From contig NZ_RDBF01000006.1 in NCBI RefSeq assembly GCF_003674095.1, positions 123,434 to 187,433 on the forward strand: a DNA stretch of 64,000 bases, written 5' to 3'. A model generated the notes under the pieces. It saw nothing but the letters and a program-made list of their open reading frames with translations. It did no database searches and was not told the DNA's origin. Positions 33,293-43,571 of the stretch are shown here, one piece after another. Position 1 is the stretch's first letter, and each line of letters opens with the position of its first letter. Source of the stretch: Aeromicrobium phragmitis (GTDB lineage Bacteria; Actinomycetota; Actinomycetes; Propionibacteriales; Nocardioidaceae). Both the position numbers and the translations under genes were made by a program.

Positions 33293-34873
33293 TCACCCTA
33301 GGTCGAGGCGACGATCCAGGCCGAGGTCGTCGAGAAACCGCTCGTCGTGGCTGACCACCAGGAGCGCCCCCTCGTAGGACTCGAGCGCCTCGACGAGGTG
33401 CGCGATGCTCGCCAGATCGAGGTTGTTCGTCGGCTCGTCGAGGATCAGCAACTGTGGCGCCGGTTCGGCCAGCAGCAGGCACGCCAGCGTGGCGCGCCAT
33501 CGCTCGCCGCCCGACAGCGTCGATGCCGGCTGGTCGGCCGCACGACCCCGGAACAGGAAGCGCGCCAGCTGGCCCCGGATCGTCGTCGGGTCGGCGTCGG
33601 GAGCGAACCGCCGCACGTTCTCGACCACGGTCAGCTCCGGCTCGAGTAGCCGCAGGTTCTGCGGGAGATAGCGCCACGGCACGAACACCTCGACCGTCCC
33701 GCCGCTGGGCTCCTCGCTGCCCGTGATCGCGCGCAGCAACGAGGTCTTGCCGATGCCGTTGCGCCCGGTGAGCGCGACCCGTTCCGGGCCCCGCAGGTCC
33801 AGATCGAGCATCGCCTCGCCGTGCGCGGCCGCAAGACCGATCGCGCTGAGTACCTGCCGTTTCGGCGGCACCCGGGTCTGCGGAAGGTCCACCCGGATCT
33901 CCCGGTCGTCGCGGACACGCTCCTCAGCCTCGGCCAACGCGGACCGCGCCTCGGCCAGGCGTTCCTCGTGCAAGCCGCGGAGCTTGCCCGCCGATTCCTG
34001 CGCCGCCCGCTTGCGCGCCCCCATGACGATCTTGGGTTCGCGTTTCGTGGCGTACATCTTGCGGCCGTAGCGCTCTCGCCGCGCAAGGATCTGCTGGCTG
34101 GCGATGAGCTGCCGCCTCTCCTTCCTGACGTCGGCGTTGGCTGCGGCGACCGCCCGCTCTGCCGCTTCCTGTTCGATCGCGACGGCCTCCTCGTAGGCAC
34201 TGAAACCGCCGCCGTACCACCGGATGCCGCCCTCACGCAGGTCGCCGATGTCGTCCATGAGGTCGAGCAGCGCCCGGTCATGGCTGACGACCAGCAGCGT
34301 TCCCCCGAAGCCGGTGACGAGGTCGTAGAGCCGTCGCCGGGCCTGGTGGTCGAGATTGTTGGTCGGCTCGTCCAGCAGCAGGACCTTCGGCCGTTGCAGC
34401 AGCAACGCGGTCAGCGACAGGAGGACGAGCTCGCCGCCGGACAGCGACCCGACTGGGCGCTCCAGGCCGACTGCGGACAGGCCGACACGGGCGAGCGCCG
34501 CTTCGACGCGTTCGCTGACGTCCCAGTCGTCACCCACGACGTCGAAGTCGAGCGGATCGACCGAACCCGCTTCGATGCGGGCGATGGCCGCGAGCACCGG
34601 GCTCACGCCCAACACGTCGGCGACGGTGGCTTCGGGGTCCGCGGCCGGATCCTGTGGCAGGTATCCGAGGGTTCCGTCGACGTTGATGCTCCCGCTCGTG
34701 GGGCTCAGTTCGCCGGCGAGCAGGCGCAGCAACGTCGACTTGCCCGTGCCGTTGCGGCCGACGAGACCGTGCCGGCCGGGACCGACGCCGATCGTGAGGT
34801 CGTCGAGGACGAGATCGCCGTCGGGCCAGCGGAAGGTCAGGTGTGATGTGGTGAGCGACGTCGATGGGCGCAT
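33293..34873 (-). CDS. ABC-F family ATPase
   Basis: 526 residues, two ABC domains and no membrane part. Walker A motifs GLVGRNGTGKSTLLR (about 34-48) and ALTGRNGIGKTSLLR (about 365-379); signatures GSLSGGELVLLSL and STLSGGERWRATLA; Walker B VLLLDEPTNNLD and LLILDEPTNNLD. The linker between (about 235-340) is Arg/Ala/Glu-rich and helical. ABC-F proteins act on the ribosome, as antibiotic-resistance or translation factors. ATG 34873 follows GGAGG at good spacing; GTG 34879 would not. Confidence 0.92.
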   Translation of the reverse strand: MRPSTSLTTSHLTFRWPDGDLVLDDLTIGVGPGRHGLVGRNGTGKSTLLRLLAGELSPTSGSINVDGTLGYLPQDPAADPEATVADVLGVSPVLAAIARIEAGSVDPLDFDVVGDDWDVSERVEAALARVGLSAVGLERPVGSLSGGELVLLSLTALLLQRPKVLLLDEPTNNLDHQARRRLYDLVTGFGGTLLVVSHDRALLDLMDDIGDLREGGIRWYGGGFSAYEEAVAIEQEAAERAVAAANADVRKERRQLIASQQILARRERYGRKMYATKREPKIVMGARKRAAQESAGKLRGLHEERLAEARSALAEAEERVRDDREIRVDLPQTRVPPKRQVLSAIGLAAAHGEAMLDLDLRGPERVALTGRNGIGKTSLLRAITGSEEPSGGTVEVFVPWRYLPQNLRLLEPELTVVENVRRFAPDADPTTIRGQLARFLFRGRAADQPASTLSGGERWRATLACLLLAEPAPQLLILDEPTNNLDLASIAHLVEALESYEGALLVVSHDERFLDDLGLDRRLDLG

Positions 34874-35189
34874 AGGCACCTCCAGGGGTCCAGAAAGAAG
34901 GAGAGGACGCGTGGAGACGCTGCGCAGAGTGCACGAACCGTTCGCGAGCAGAGGTCACAAGCGCGCCGGCGGCATCGCGGCGCAGGTCTCGGGACCTAGA
35001 GCTTCACGGTGATGAATACCTCGTGATCGGGGAACGGTGGCGACCATGGTAGCGCATCACGAGGCGAGTCCGGCAGTTGTCTGCTGTTCACCTGGCCGCT
35101 GCCGAGAAGCAGGCGATTGGTCATCAGGGATCGAGACGCTCCGAGGCGTCCTTTGTCGTACTACTTCATCGAAACGGAGTCCTCGACTC
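34874..35189. other. Divergent intergenic region with an inverted repeat
   Basis: 316 bp between the minus-strand ABC-F gene and the plus-strand surface protein. It contains CCTCGTGAT at 35019-35027 and its inverse ATCACGAGG at 35056-35064, a possible operator or stem. ABC-F resistance genes often have regulatory leaders, but no complete short leader ORF is visible here. No RNA gene recognised. Confidence 0.4.
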
Positions 35190-38100
35190 GTGTCATCCTC
35201 ACGTCGCCGGGCGGTTCTCGCCCTCGCGTCAGCCTCGCTCCTCACCGGTCTTCTGCCGGTGACGGGAGCCGCGGCCGCCGCGGCCCCCGACCCCTTCGAA
35301 CCGCCGGCGCCTCCGGCCGTCGAACTGCCCCCGCCCGCACCAACCGGCCCGCTCAGCGGCGTCCTCGTCAGCGAGGTCGCGTCCGGCGGTCCCGCCGGCA
35401 GCTCGGAGAACTTCATCGAGATCACGAACTACGGCGACGACCCGGCCGATATCTCCGGCTGGAAGATCTACCGTTGTGGTCAGACCGGCGACGGCTACGG
35501 GCCGCAGGCGATCGTGCCTGAGGGCACGACGCTTGCTCCGGGGGCGCAGTTCACGGCCGTCCGCCAAGGGGGAGGCCTCGATGACGGCACCGCCGACGCC
35601 ACGTACACCACGAGCCTGCACTCCTTCGGCTTCGGCGCCTTCCTGCAGAACGCCGAGGGCCAGCTGATCGACCGCGTCGGGTTCTATCACGAGTCGGTCG
35701 ACAGCGACTGCAGGAATCCGGTCACCCTTCAGAACCAGGCGAGCTGGGCGCACGGCCAGTCACACCAGCGCGTTTCCCTGACCGGCGATGTCAGGGCGGA
35801 CTGGATCGTGGCCGAGCGCACCCCAGGCGCCGCGAATGCGAGCGAACCGCAGGACATCACGGCGGCGGGCGACATCGTCATCAGCGAGTTCGCTCCAGGT
35901 GGGCCTGCCGGGTACAACGACGACTTCATCGAGCTCGCGAACGCCGGGGACGCCCCGGTCGACATCAGCGGCTGGAAGGTCTGGCGCTGCGGCGACAACG
36001 CGCAGACGTACGTGCAGTCCAACGGCCTGCCCGCCGGCACCGTGCTCGCGCCCGGACAGACCTTCACCCTGGCCAGCAACGCCTCGCCGACGGCCGCCGA
36101 CCTGCGCTATCGCACGAGTGTGCACTGGATCAACTCCGGCGCGATGGTGCTCACGCCCGACAACGCGATCGTCGACCGGATGAGCATGTACTCCAATCGC
36201 GTCAGCCCCTGCACCGACGGCAACGCGAAGGTCATGGACCTCTCGGTGGTCGACGGAGAGAGCTACCAGCGCGTCTCGCGGACGGGTGACAACGCGGCCG
36301 ACTTCCAGGCCGCGAAGCGCACCCCGGGCGAGTGGCTGCCGGCTGATCAGCTCGAACCGGTCGAAATTACCGACTCGGCGTTCGCTGGCAGTGTGCAGGT
36401 CACCGAGATCATGGGAGGCGGACCGGCGGGCGGCAACGACGAGTTCGTCGAGATCACCAATCTCGGCGATGCCCCTGTCGACCTGACCGGCTGGTCGCTC
36501 TACCGCTGTGAAGGGACCGGCCGGCGAACGGCAGAACCCCAGGTGGCGGACCTCGGCGGAGTCCTCGCCCCGGGAGCGACCTACGTCGCGGCGCACGCTA
36601 GCGCATCGATGGCGGTGCTGAACGTCGCGCAGGCGACCTACCCGGTCGGCTTGAACCAGACCGACGGCTACGGCGCCGTGGTCTTCGACGCCGACGGCGC
36701 CCGCGTGGACGGCGTCTCCGTGTACGACACGATTCCGCTCGATCACTGCGGCCGCGGTCTGACGCTGCAGAACAACACCAAGAGCGATCTCGGCGTCAGC
36801 TATCAGCGTGCCCGTTCCACGGGCAGCAGCTACGACGACTTCGTCAAGGCCGACCGGTCGCCCGGGCAGTACGTCGCCCACACCTGGCGGGACGAGGCGA
36901 CGCCGCGGGACGGCCAACTCGACCCCGCGACGGTCGAGCGTTCCTACCGCCCCGGCACGCCGATCGTGGAGCGTGACGGCGAGGAGGCCGAGGAAGACGG
37001 CAGCTTCGTCACGCAGGTGCGCACCGAGCACGCCGGCGACGCGGAGCTCGACGTGAGCTTCCGGTCCGCGACGCCGATCAGCATCGACCGCGAGGCGACG
37101 CGGATCTGGTCCGGTACGACCGCGACGGTGCCGCCGGCGAGCCTCGCCATCGAAGGCGAGCGACTTCTCGGCGGTGACGAGAGCCTGGTCAGCGAGGGTG
37201 GTACGGGTGCGTACCCGTTCCAGCGCTACGAGATCACGATGGCGGAGGTGCCCGAGGAAGGCGTCGAGGTCGTGTGGACGGGCGCCACCCAGCCTCGCAA
37301 CGAGATCCAGCTCTACGGCTGGGACGCCGAGCAGGGCAGCTGGCTGGCCATCGCGGCGGGGCAACCGTCGGCGGACGGCGAGCTCACCCTCGCCGGCCGG
37401 GTCACGTCGTCGATGCTCACCGAGGGCGTCGTCAACGTCCTCGTGCTCGACGGACCGCGTACCACCGGTGGTCTGTTCGACGAGGTCGGCATGACCGACG
37501 GCGCGTTCGCGAACCCGGGCGAGTACGACTTCGCGATCAACCACATGACTGACACGCAGTTCTACTCCGAGGGCTTCGTGAGCGTCTTCACCGACATGGT
37601 GGCGTGGGTGGTGGCCAACGCGCAGGGCCGCAACATCGCCTACAACTCGCTGACCGGCGACATCATCGAGAACTGGATCGGCGGCAACTCCGATCCGCTG
37701 CGGGCACGCCGGGAGTTCTCCGATGCGAAGAAGATCGTGAATCTGCTCAATGAAGCGGGCGTCCCGAACGGGGTCTTGCCGGGCAATCACGACAACTTCT
37801 GGGGCCGCAACAACGACATGTACAACGAGTACTTCGGTCCGGAGATGTTCGAGGGCCAGCCGTGGTGGGGCAACTCCTGGCAGCCGGGTGACAACAGCGC
37901 CCACTACGACTACTTCGTCCACGACGGCGCCAAGTTCCTCGTCGTGAACCTTCCCTACCGTCCGTCGGAGGCGCAGATGGCGTGGGCGTCGTCCGTCGCG
38001 GAGGCGAACCCGTCGTTCAACGTCGTGCTCGCCGCCCACTCGTACCTGTACACGGACGGCACGGTCGAGGACGTCGACCGGCGCTACACCGCGCTCGGAC

Positions 38101-39434
38101 GACAGATCTGGGAGCGCGTGGTGGCGCCGAACGACAACGTGTTCCTCGTGCTCGGTGGCCACTACCACGGGGTGGCCACCAACTACGCCGACCCGGTGAC
38201 CGGCGAGCGGGTCGACGCGACACAGCTGAACGACAGCACCGTCGTGATCGACAACGTGGGTGCTTCGGGTCGTCGCGTCGTCGAGATGCTCGCCGACTAC
38301 CAGGGTTATCGCTCGACCCAACCCGATCCTCGCGGTGATTTCCACGACCGCGACACCGGGTTCCAGCGACTGTTGCAGCTCGACCTCGACGCGGGACTCA
38401 TGGCGGTCAATGCCTACTCGCCCACGCTCGACTCCTTCGAGGCGTGGAAGTATGACGAGCCCGGTTTCCGCGGCCCGGACGCTCGGTACGGCCCCGAGGA
38501 CGACGAGTTCGTCGTCCAGCTCTCACTCCAGCGCCCGACATCGTTCGCGACGCATGCCTGGACGGTGCAGGGCACGGCCAGCGAGGCTGCGGCGGTGCGT
38601 GTGACGTCCGGTGAGGTCGCCGAGCATCGCTGGGCGCCGGAGGACGAGGGTCTCAACTGGTACGCGGTGATCTCCTCGGCGGCCCCGGCCGCCGAGGAGT
38701 TGGCCGAGGACGTTCGGGATCGTGCGGCCGAGGGCGCCTTGCTCGAGGAACTCGTCCAGCAGCAGTCGATCGAACGCGCCGAGGCGGAGCCGTACCCGAG
38801 CGGAACGGTTGAGCGTCCGGCGCCCGAGCCCTCGGCTGCGGAGGAACCATCGAGCACCGAGCCGACGGCCGGGCCGGATCAACCCACCGCGGGGCCGGCG
38901 GAAGATGAGGCGGCCGCAGAACCGACGGTCGAGCCGGCTGAGCCGACTGCGGAGCCGGTGGAAAGCGAGCCCACCGCGGAACCGACGCCGCAGCCCACGA
39001 CGGAACCGCAGATGCGAGCGATGGTCGAGCCGCTGGCGGTCACCGGTGCCACGGTGGCGACCTTCCCCCGGATGATCGGCACCGAGAGCCTGCCGGGCGA
39101 GCCGACAGATCCAGGAGACCCCGGGAACCCCGAGCCCCCCGTGGACCCTGGCCCCGGCAGACCGGGCGGACCGGGCGGACCGGGCGGACCGGGCGGGCCT
39201 GGCGGACCGGGCGGGCCTGGCGGACCGGGCGGGCCCGGTGGACCAGTCGGACCGGACGGGCCGAACCCGACGCCGGGGGATCCCGAACGGCCCTCGCGGG
39301 ATGCGGCGGATCGAGCGACGGCCATGGGCGGGAACTTGCCCGATGCCGGCTCCGACGCCGGGCCGCTACTGCTCCTCGCCGGAGCCGCGGCGACGGTGGC
39401 CGGATGGGTGATCTGGCGGCGCCGCCGGGCCTGA
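35190..39434 (+). CDS. Surface-anchored protein: three lamin-tail domains plus metallophosphoesterase
   Basis: About 1414 residues from GTG 35190. Signal peptide: [25 protein letters not shown]. Three lamin-tail (LTD) domains start near residues 55, 230 and 402 with [25 protein letters not shown] and [13 protein letters not shown], each followed by a D-I-S-G-W-K or D-L-T-G-W-S strand and Y/W-R-C. From about 777 a calcineurin-like phosphoesterase: [42 protein letters not shown], giving the usual Asp, Asn and His metal ligands. Then Glu/Pro/Thr-rich repeats, a Gly-Gly-Pro collagen-like tract, LPDAG at about 1383, a hydrophobic segment and a terminal RRRR: a sortase-type anchor. Probably a cell-wall nucleotidase or phosphodiesterase with LTD adhesion modules. 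Confidence 0.88.
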   Translation: MSSSRRRAVLALASASLLTGLLPVTGAAAAAAPDPFEPPAPPAVELPPPAPTGPLSGVLVSEVASGGPAGSSENFIEITNYGDDPADISGWKIYRCGQTGDGYGPQAIVPEGTTLAPGAQFTAVRQGGGLDDGTADATYTTSLHSFGFGAFLQNAEGQLIDRVGFYHESVDSDCRNPVTLQNQASWAHGQSHQRVSLTGDVRADWIVAERTPGAANASEPQDITAAGDIVISEFAPGGPAGYNDDFIELANAGDAPVDISGWKVWRCGDNAQTYVQSNGLPAGTVLAPGQTFTLASNASPTAADLRYRTSVHWINSGAMVLTPDNAIVDRMSMYSNRVSPCTDGNAKVMDLSVVDGESYQRVSRTGDNAADFQAAKRTPGEWLPADQLEPVEITDSAFAGSVQVTEIMGGGPAGGNDEFVEITNLGDAPVDLTGWSLYRCEGTGRRTAEPQVADLGGVLAPGATYVAAHASASMAVLNVAQATYPVGLNQTDGYGAVVFDADGARVDGVSVYDTIPLDHCGRGLTLQNNTKSDLGVSYQRARSTGSSYDDFVKADRSPGQYVAHTWRDEATPRDGQLDPATVERSYRPGTPIVERDGEEAEEDGSFVTQVRTEHAGDAELDVSFRSATPISIDREATRIWSGTTATVPPASLAIEGERLLGGDESLVSEGGTGAYPFQRYEITMAEVPEEGVEVVWTGATQPRNEIQLYGWDAEQGSWLAIAAGQPSADGELTLAGRVTSSMLTEGVVNVLVLDGPRTTGGLFDEVGMTDGAFANPGEYDFAINHMTDTQFYSEGFVSVFTDMVAWVVANAQGRNIAYNSLTGDIIENWIGGNSDPLRARREFSDAKKIVNLLNEAGVPNGVLPGNHDNFWGRNNDMYNEYFGPEMFEGQPWWGNSWQPGDNSAHYDYFVHDGAKFLVVNLPYRPSEAQMAWASSVAEANPSFNVVLAAHSYLYTDGTVEDVDRRYTALGRQIWERVVAPNDNVFLVLGGHYHGVATNYADPVTGERVDATQLNDSTVVIDNVGASGRRVVEMLADYQGYRSTQPDPRGDFHDRDTGFQRLLQLDLDAGLMAVNAYSPTLDSFEAWKYDEPGFRGPDARYGPEDDEFVVQLSLQRPTSFATHAWTVQGTASEAAAVRVTSGEVAEHRWAPEDEGLNWYAVISSAAPAAEELAEDVRDRAAEGALLEELVQQQSIERAEAEPYPSGTVERPAPEPSAAEEPSSTEPTAGPDQPTAGPAEDEAAAEPTVEPAEPTAEPVESEPTAEPTPQPTTEPQMRAMVEPLAVTGATVATFPRMIGTESLPGEPTDPGDPGNPEPPVDPGPGRPGGPGGPGGPGGPGGPGGPGGPGGPGGPVGPDGPNPTPGDPERPSRDAADRATAMGGNLPDAGSDAGPLLLLAGAAATVAGWVIWRRRRA
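39160..39243 (+). repeat. GGP collagen-like coding repeat
   Basis: About nine tandem GGCGGACCG/GGCGGGCCT-type 9-mers encode repeated Gly-Pro-Gly-Gly. The tract sits between the catalytic part and the LPDAG anchor of the surface protein, so it would act as a stiff wall-spanning stalk. Such tracts change length easily by slippage. Confidence 0.85.
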
Positions 39435-39446
39435 GAAGTCCCGATA

Positions 39447-39478
39447 CGAGGGCGGGTGGTCAAGACCACCCGCCCTCG
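39447..39478 (+). terminator. Strong hairpin terminator
   Basis: CGAGGGCGGGTGGTC at 39447-39461 pairs perfectly (15 bp) with 39464-39478, with AA between them. It lies 13 nt after the stop of the surface-protein gene. No T run follows, as is common for actinobacterial terminators. Confidence 0.75.
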
Positions 39479-39498
39479 CGGCATTAGGATGCCCGATC

Positions 39499-39795
39499 AT
39501 GAGCGTCGAGATCTGGTTCGACGAACGTGACGACGCCGAGGCGTTCCTCGAGGAGCTGCAGCGCGAGGCCGACGTTCGGCGGGTCGGGTTCGCGGGGGAG
39601 GAAGACGACGAGGACCACGCCTGGGTCGTCCTGCTCCCGGCCGCCGATCAGGCCGTCGTGTACCTGGCGGACAGCCATGGCGGTTGGGTGCCCGAGCCCG
39701 TCGCACCCCCGGCTGCGACGGCGCCGATGGACCTGCCACGGGCGCCGCGACGGCTCAAGGACGCTCGCGGACACTCCCCGAGCGGACGGCGTTGA
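39499..39795 (+). CDS. Small hypothetical protein
   Basis: 98 residues. SVEIWFDERDDAEAFLEELQREADVRRVGFAGEEDDEDHAWVVLLPAADQ reads like a small ferredoxin-like alpha/beta domain, acidic in the middle; the tail is Pro/Arg-rich (PRAPRRLKDARGHSPSGRR). No family recognised. TAGGAT 8 nt before the ATG suits a leaderless start. Converges with the IclR gene, 6 bp apart. Composition and start context support it as real. Confidence 0.55.
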   Translation: MSVEIWFDERDDAEAFLEELQREADVRRVGFAGEEDDEDHAWVVLLPAADQAVVYLADSHGGWVPEPVAPPAATAPMDLPRAPRRLKDARGHSPSGRR

Positions 39796-39801
39796 CCCGA
39801 C

Positions 39802-40560
39802 TCAGCGAGGCGGAAGTTGCAACGCGAGCTGGCGGGCGGCGTCGCGCAGCGCCGGAAGGAACTCCTCGAGCTCCTGTGCGCTGCGTCTGAACACCGGGGC
39901 CGCAACCGCCAGCGCCGCGAGCAGGCGTCCTCCGGGAGCGACGACGGGCACGGCGAGGGCTGCCATCCCGACGTCGTTCTCCTCGTCCTGCGTCGCCCAT
40001 CCGCGTTCCCTCACCCGCTCGATCTCCGCCACGAACGTTGCGCGGTCGGTGATCGAGCGAGGCGTCTGCGCTGGCAGCGCCAGGGTGGTCACCAGGTGCT
40101 CGCGATGTGCCGGGGCGCTGAACGCGACGAGTGTCTTGCCCAGGGCGGTGGTGTGGAGAGGGCCGTGATCGCCGGGGTCGGTGGTGATGCGGAACTGCGG
40201 TCCGTCGACCTTGTGAACGGTCAGGTGGCGCTCACCGTCGAGCACCGACAACAGCGAGCTTTCGCCGGTCGCGGCCGTGAGGGTCTCCAGCACGGGGAGC
40301 GCGAGCCCGTTCAGCCCCCGCGCGTTGGCAACCTGGTGACTCAGCTGGAACACCCGCAGGCCGAGCCGGTAGTGCTTCGTCTCCGGCTCGAAGCTCGCAT
40401 AACCGGTGCTCACCAACGTGTTGAGCAGCCGGTACACGGTGCTGAACGGATAGTCGACCCGCTGCGCGAGCTGAGAGGCGCTGGCGCCGTGCGGAAACGA
40501 CCCGAGGCACGTGAGCAGCTCGAGTGCTTTGCCGACCGTGCCGGCCGAATCCGGAGCCAT
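39802..40560 (-). CDS. IclR family transcriptional regulator
   Basis: 252 residues. TVGKALELLTCLGSFPHGASASQLAQRVDYPFSTVYRLLNTLVSTGYASFEPETKHYRLGLRVFQL is the N-terminal winged helix (about 8-75); the rest is the GAF-like effector domain, with DGPQFRITTDPGDHGPLHTTALGKTLVAFS and the conserved late WATQDEENDVGMAALAVPV. IclR proteins regulate adjacent catabolic genes in response to a small acid. ATG ending at 40560 has AAAGG upstream. Divergent from the dehydrogenase-TRAP operon, which it likely controls. Confidence 0.92.
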   Translation of the reverse strand: MAPDSAGTVGKALELLTCLGSFPHGASASQLAQRVDYPFSTVYRLLNTLVSTGYASFEPETKHYRLGLRVFQLSHQVANARGLNGLALPVLETLTAATGESSLLSVLDGERHLTVHKVDGPQFRITTDPGDHGPLHTTALGKTLVAFSAPAHREHLVTTLALPAQTPRSITDRATFVAEIERVRERGWATQDEENDVGMAALAVPVVAPGGRLLAALAVAAPVFRRSAQELEEFLPALRDAARQLALQLPPR

Positions 40561-40628
40561 GAGGACCTTTCTACACGTCGCAGTTGACATCGGCGTGTGA
40601 CCGTCACCATACTCCATTGTCACTATTA

Positions 40629-40655
40629 GAAACCAGTTTCCATTATTTGAAAGCG
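40629..40655. promoter_or_regulatory. Probable IclR operator
   Basis: An AT-rich patch with GAAAC-CA-GTTTC at 40629-40640 and an overlapping TTTC-N8-GAAA reaching about 40652. It lies between the divergent IclR and dehydrogenase genes, just before the latter's start, a usual place for IclR binding. Confidence 0.5.
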
Positions 40656-40662
40656 AGATGTG

Positions 40663-41739
40663 ATGCGCATAGCCGTCGTAGGGGCGGGGCTCATCGGCCG
40701 GCAGCACGCCCGGCTGATCGCCGACCACCCCCGACTCGAGCTCGCGTACGTGGTGGATCCCTTCGTGCGCGCCGAGGACCTCGACGTCCCGATCGGCGCC
40801 GTCGTGGACCGACTCGAGCCGGTGCTCAACGACGTCGAGGGCGTGCTCGTGGCCACTCCGAACGCCTTGCATCGCGAGTACGCGCTGCTCGCGCTGGAGG
40901 CCGGTGTCCCGGCGCTCGTCGAGAAGCCGCTCGCGGAGAGCATCGAGTCCGCCCGCGAGATCGTCGACGCCGTCGATCGGACAGGCACCCCCGTTCTCGT
41001 GGGCCATCACCGACGCCACTCGCCGCTGCTCGCCAAGGCCGTCGAGACCATCGCGGCCGGCGAGCTCGGCGAGATCGTCGCCGTCAACGGCCTCGCGCTC
41101 TTCCACAAGCCCGACGACTACTTCGACGTCGGACCCTGGCGGACGACCCGTCCCGGCGGCGGCCCGATCCTCATCAACCTCATCCACGACGTCGACAACC
41201 TGCGAGCTCTCTGCGGTGACATCACGCGGGTACGTTCCGTGACCAGCTCGGCGCGCCGCGGCTTCGAGGTCGAGGACACCGCCGCGGTGATCCTGGAGTT
41301 CGCCAACGGCGCGCTCGGCACCTTCCTGCTCTCGGACGTCGCGGCGTCCGCCCGGTCCTGGGAGCAGACGTCCGGGGAGAACCCCCGGTACCACTCCGCG
41401 CCGGACGAGGACTGCTACCACATCGCCGGTACCCGCGGATCGATCTCCGTTCCCACCCTGCGCTTGCGCTACTACCCCGAGAAGCGCTCCTGGTGGGAGC
41501 CCTTCGCCGTGACGGAGCTGGCGCAGGAACGCCATGACCCGCTGCGCCGCCAGCTCGATCATTTCGCCGAGGTCATCGCGGGCACGGCTCAGCCGAAGGT
41601 CACGGCCGCCGACGGACTGGAGTCCGTGCGCGTCGTCGCGGCCGTCGAGGAGAGCGCCCTGACCGGGATGCCGGTGGATCTGGGAGCGCCCGCCGGTCTC
41701 TCCGCCGCAGGGAGGAGCCCCGATGTCGCAGCCCAGTGA
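40663..41739 (+). CDS. Gfo/Idh/MocA family oxidoreductase
   Basis: 358 residues. RIAVVGAGLIGRQHARLI is the N-terminal NAD-binding loop (G-x-G-x-I-G-x-x-H), ALLALEAGVPALVEKPLAESIESA carries the E-K-P lysine of the family, and GGGPILINLIHDVDNLRALCGDI holds the catalytic His-Asp (I-H-D-V-D-N-L-R). HHRRHSPLLAKA and a late RRQLDHFAEVI are also typical. Acts on a sugar, inositol or sugar-acid. GTG 40660 is an alternative start. Overlaps the dctQ-like gene by 17 bp. Confidence 0.92.
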   Translation: MRIAVVGAGLIGRQHARLIADHPRLELAYVVDPFVRAEDLDVPIGAVVDRLEPVLNDVEGVLVATPNALHREYALLALEAGVPALVEKPLAESIESAREIVDAVDRTGTPVLVGHHRRHSPLLAKAVETIAAGELGEIVAVNGLALFHKPDDYFDVGPWRTTRPGGGPILINLIHDVDNLRALCGDITRVRSVTSSARRGFEVEDTAAVILEFANGALGTFLLSDVAASARSWEQTSGENPRYHSAPDEDCYHIAGTRGSISVPTLRLRYYPEKRSWWEPFAVTELAQERHDPLRRQLDHFAEVIAGTAQPKVTAADGLESVRVVAAVEESALTGMPVDLGAPAGLSAAGRSPDVAAQ

Positions 41740-42274
41740 ACCCGCCGTGGCGCAGCAGGGGCCGCCGCCCGAACGCGGTCCGCTGCGCTACATCGCTCTG
41801 GCGGAGGAGGTCATCGGCGGACTCCTCATCCTCGTGATCTTCGTCTTCGTGCTGTTGCAGGCCGTGCAGCGCTACCTGCCGGGCCCCACGTGGGTGGGCG
41901 CCGGTGAGCTGGCGCGCTTCGCCATGGCCGTGGTGACCTTCGCGCTCGTCGGCCTCCTCTACGGCCGCAGCAGCCACATCGTGGTGCGGGTCATCGAACG
42001 CTACGTCCGCGGGCGAGCCGCACGCGTGCTGGCCGTCGTCACGCACGTGGTGGTCGCGTTCACCGCGATCCTGCTGCTCAACGAGGCATGGTTGCTGTTC
42101 CAGTCCTCGGGCAACCAGAGCACGCCGGCCCTGGGACTTCCCATGACGTGGATCTACCTGCTTCCGCTCATCGGTGTCGCCCTGCTGCTCGTCCGCGCGG
42201 TCCTGGCGGTGGTGTGGCCCGGTTCGACCGCGCCCGATCCCCAGCACGACAACGAGACGGAGGTGCAGGCATGA
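41723..42274 (+). CDS. TRAP transporter small permease (DctQ family)
   Basis: 183 residues, four predicted segments: ALAEEVIGGLLILVIFVFVLLQAVQRY, GAGELARFAMAVVTFALVGLLYG, a third near AVVTHVVVAFTAILLLNEAW, and IYLLPLIGVALLLVRAVLAVVW. The W-V-G-A-G-E-L-A-R sequence before segment two is the DctQ signature. It works as the small membrane subunit with the large permease, which overlaps its stop (ATGA). Confidence 0.9.
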   Translation: MSQPSEPAVAQQGPPPERGPLRYIALAEEVIGGLLILVIFVFVLLQAVQRYLPGPTWVGAGELARFAMAVVTFALVGLLYGRSSHIVVRVIERYVRGRAARVLAVVTHVVVAFTAILLLNEAWLLFQSSGNQSTPALGLPMTWIYLLPLIGVALLLVRAVLAVVWPGSTAPDPQHDNETEVQA

Positions 42275-43545
42275 GCCTGTGGCTGCTCGCAGCGCTCATC
42301 GTGGCGCTCATCGCGATCCGCGTTCCCGTCGGACTCGCCTTCCTCGGCCCGAGCCTGCTGTACATGTTCCTCGAGGGGCACTCGGTGGGTCTGGGGTTCC
42401 GCCAGGCCTTCAACGGCGTGGCGTCCTTCCCGCTCCTGGCCGTCCCGTTGTTCTTCCTGCTCGGATCGATCGCGAACCGAAGCGGCGTCGCGGACCGGAT
42501 CTTCGAGTTCGCCTTGGCGCTGCTCAGCCGGGTGCGCGGCAATCTCGGCTACGTCAACGTGGGCACCAGCGTCGGCTTCTCCTGGATGAGCGGATCGGCT
42601 CTCGCCGACGCTGCCGCGATGGGCAAGATCCAGGTCAACGCCATGGAGAAGGCCGGCTACCCGTTCCGCTTCGCCTCCGGTCTGACCGCGAGCTCCTCGC
42701 TCATCGCGGCCGTCATGCCGCCGTCGATCCCTGCGGTCATCTACGCCTCGGTCGCGGCGCTGTCCACCGGCGCGCTGTTCGCCGGCTCGGTGATCCCGGC
42801 GCTGATGATGGCCGGCAGCCTCGTGCTCACGGTGTTCTTCCTGACACGCAAGAACGAGGACCTGGAGACGACGCCGTTCAGCTGGCCGCGGGTGCGTCGC
42901 GCGGCGGTGCGGATGGTCGGTCCGGCGGTCGCCCCGGTCATCATCCTCGGGGGCATCCTGTCCGGACTGTTCACGCCCACCGAGGCCGCCGCCGTGGGCG
43001 CTGCCTACATGGCGATCCTCGGCTTCTGCTACCGCGCCTTGACCTGGCGATCCCTGGTCGATGCGGTGCGGGAGACGGCCCACACGACCGCCTCGATCTC
43101 GCTGATCCTCGCCTCGGCGGTGCTGCTCGGCTGGATCCTCGCGCGCGAGCGCGTGCCCCAGGCGGTCGCCGAAGCCGTCACCTCGATCACCGACAATCAG
43201 CTGATCTTCCTGCTGATGATCAACGTGCTGCTGATCGTGCTCGGCATGGTCATCGACGCCACCGCCGTGATCATGATCGTCGTTCCGGTGATCATGCCGA
43301 TCGCGCTCGAGTTCGGGGTCGACCCGGTGCATCTCGGCGTCATCATGATCGTCAACCTCATGATCGGTCTGCTCACGCCACCGGTCGGCAGCGTGCTCTA
43401 CGTCATGAGCTCGGTGACCCGGCGCGGCGTGGACGAGGTCTTCCGCGGCGTGGTGCCCTTCCTGCTCCCGCTGCTCGGCGTCCAGCTGCTCATCACCGCG
43501 TTCCCCCAGATCGTCACCACGCTTCCCCGCTTGCTCGGGCTCTGA
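42271..43545 (+). CDS. TRAP transporter large permease (DctM family)
   Basis: 424 residues, about twelve segments. MSLWLLAALIVALIAIRVPVGLAFLGPSLLY opens it, FPLLAVPLFFLLGSIANRSGVADRIFEFA, ASSSLIAAVMPPSIPAVIYASVA (the P-P-S signature), GGILSGLFTPTEAAAVGAAYM and MIGLLTPPVGSVLYVMSSVT are the DctM landmarks. It forms the ion-driven channel with DctQ; the substrate is delivered by the binding protein encoded next. Confidence 0.95.
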   Translation: MSLWLLAALIVALIAIRVPVGLAFLGPSLLYMFLEGHSVGLGFRQAFNGVASFPLLAVPLFFLLGSIANRSGVADRIFEFALALLSRVRGNLGYVNVGTSVGFSWMSGSALADAAAMGKIQVNAMEKAGYPFRFASGLTASSSLIAAVMPPSIPAVIYASVAALSTGALFAGSVIPALMMAGSLVLTVFFLTRKNEDLETTPFSWPRVRRAAVRMVGPAVAPVIILGGILSGLFTPTEAAAVGAAYMAILGFCYRALTWRSLVDAVRETAHTTASISLILASAVLLGWILARERVPQAVAEAVTSITDNQLIFLLMINVLLIVLGMVIDATAVIMIVVPVIMPIALEFGVDPVHLGVIMIVNLMIGLLTPPVGSVLYVMSSVTRRGVDEVFRGVVPFLLPLLGVQLLITAFPQIVTTLPRLLGL

Positions 43546-43571
43546 GCCCGCGTCACCCCCGAAGGAGAAAC

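Noticed and set aside
34530..34958. Possible leader ORF upstream of the ABC-F gene
   Set aside because: The frame from 34958 does not stop before the ABC-F start but runs deep into it in another frame, unlike known attenuator peptides.
35760..38345. 861-codon minus-strand frame inside the surface-protein gene
   Set aside because: Composition (Arg/His/Val/Gly-rich, no domains) is that of a codon-mirror shadow; the plus strand holds clear LTD and phosphoesterase domains.
42174..43571. Plus-strand open frame running ahead of the TRAP binding-protein start
   Set aside because: It is an out-of-frame reading of the dctM-like gene; the lipoprotein signal at 43572 with GAAGGAG marks the true start.
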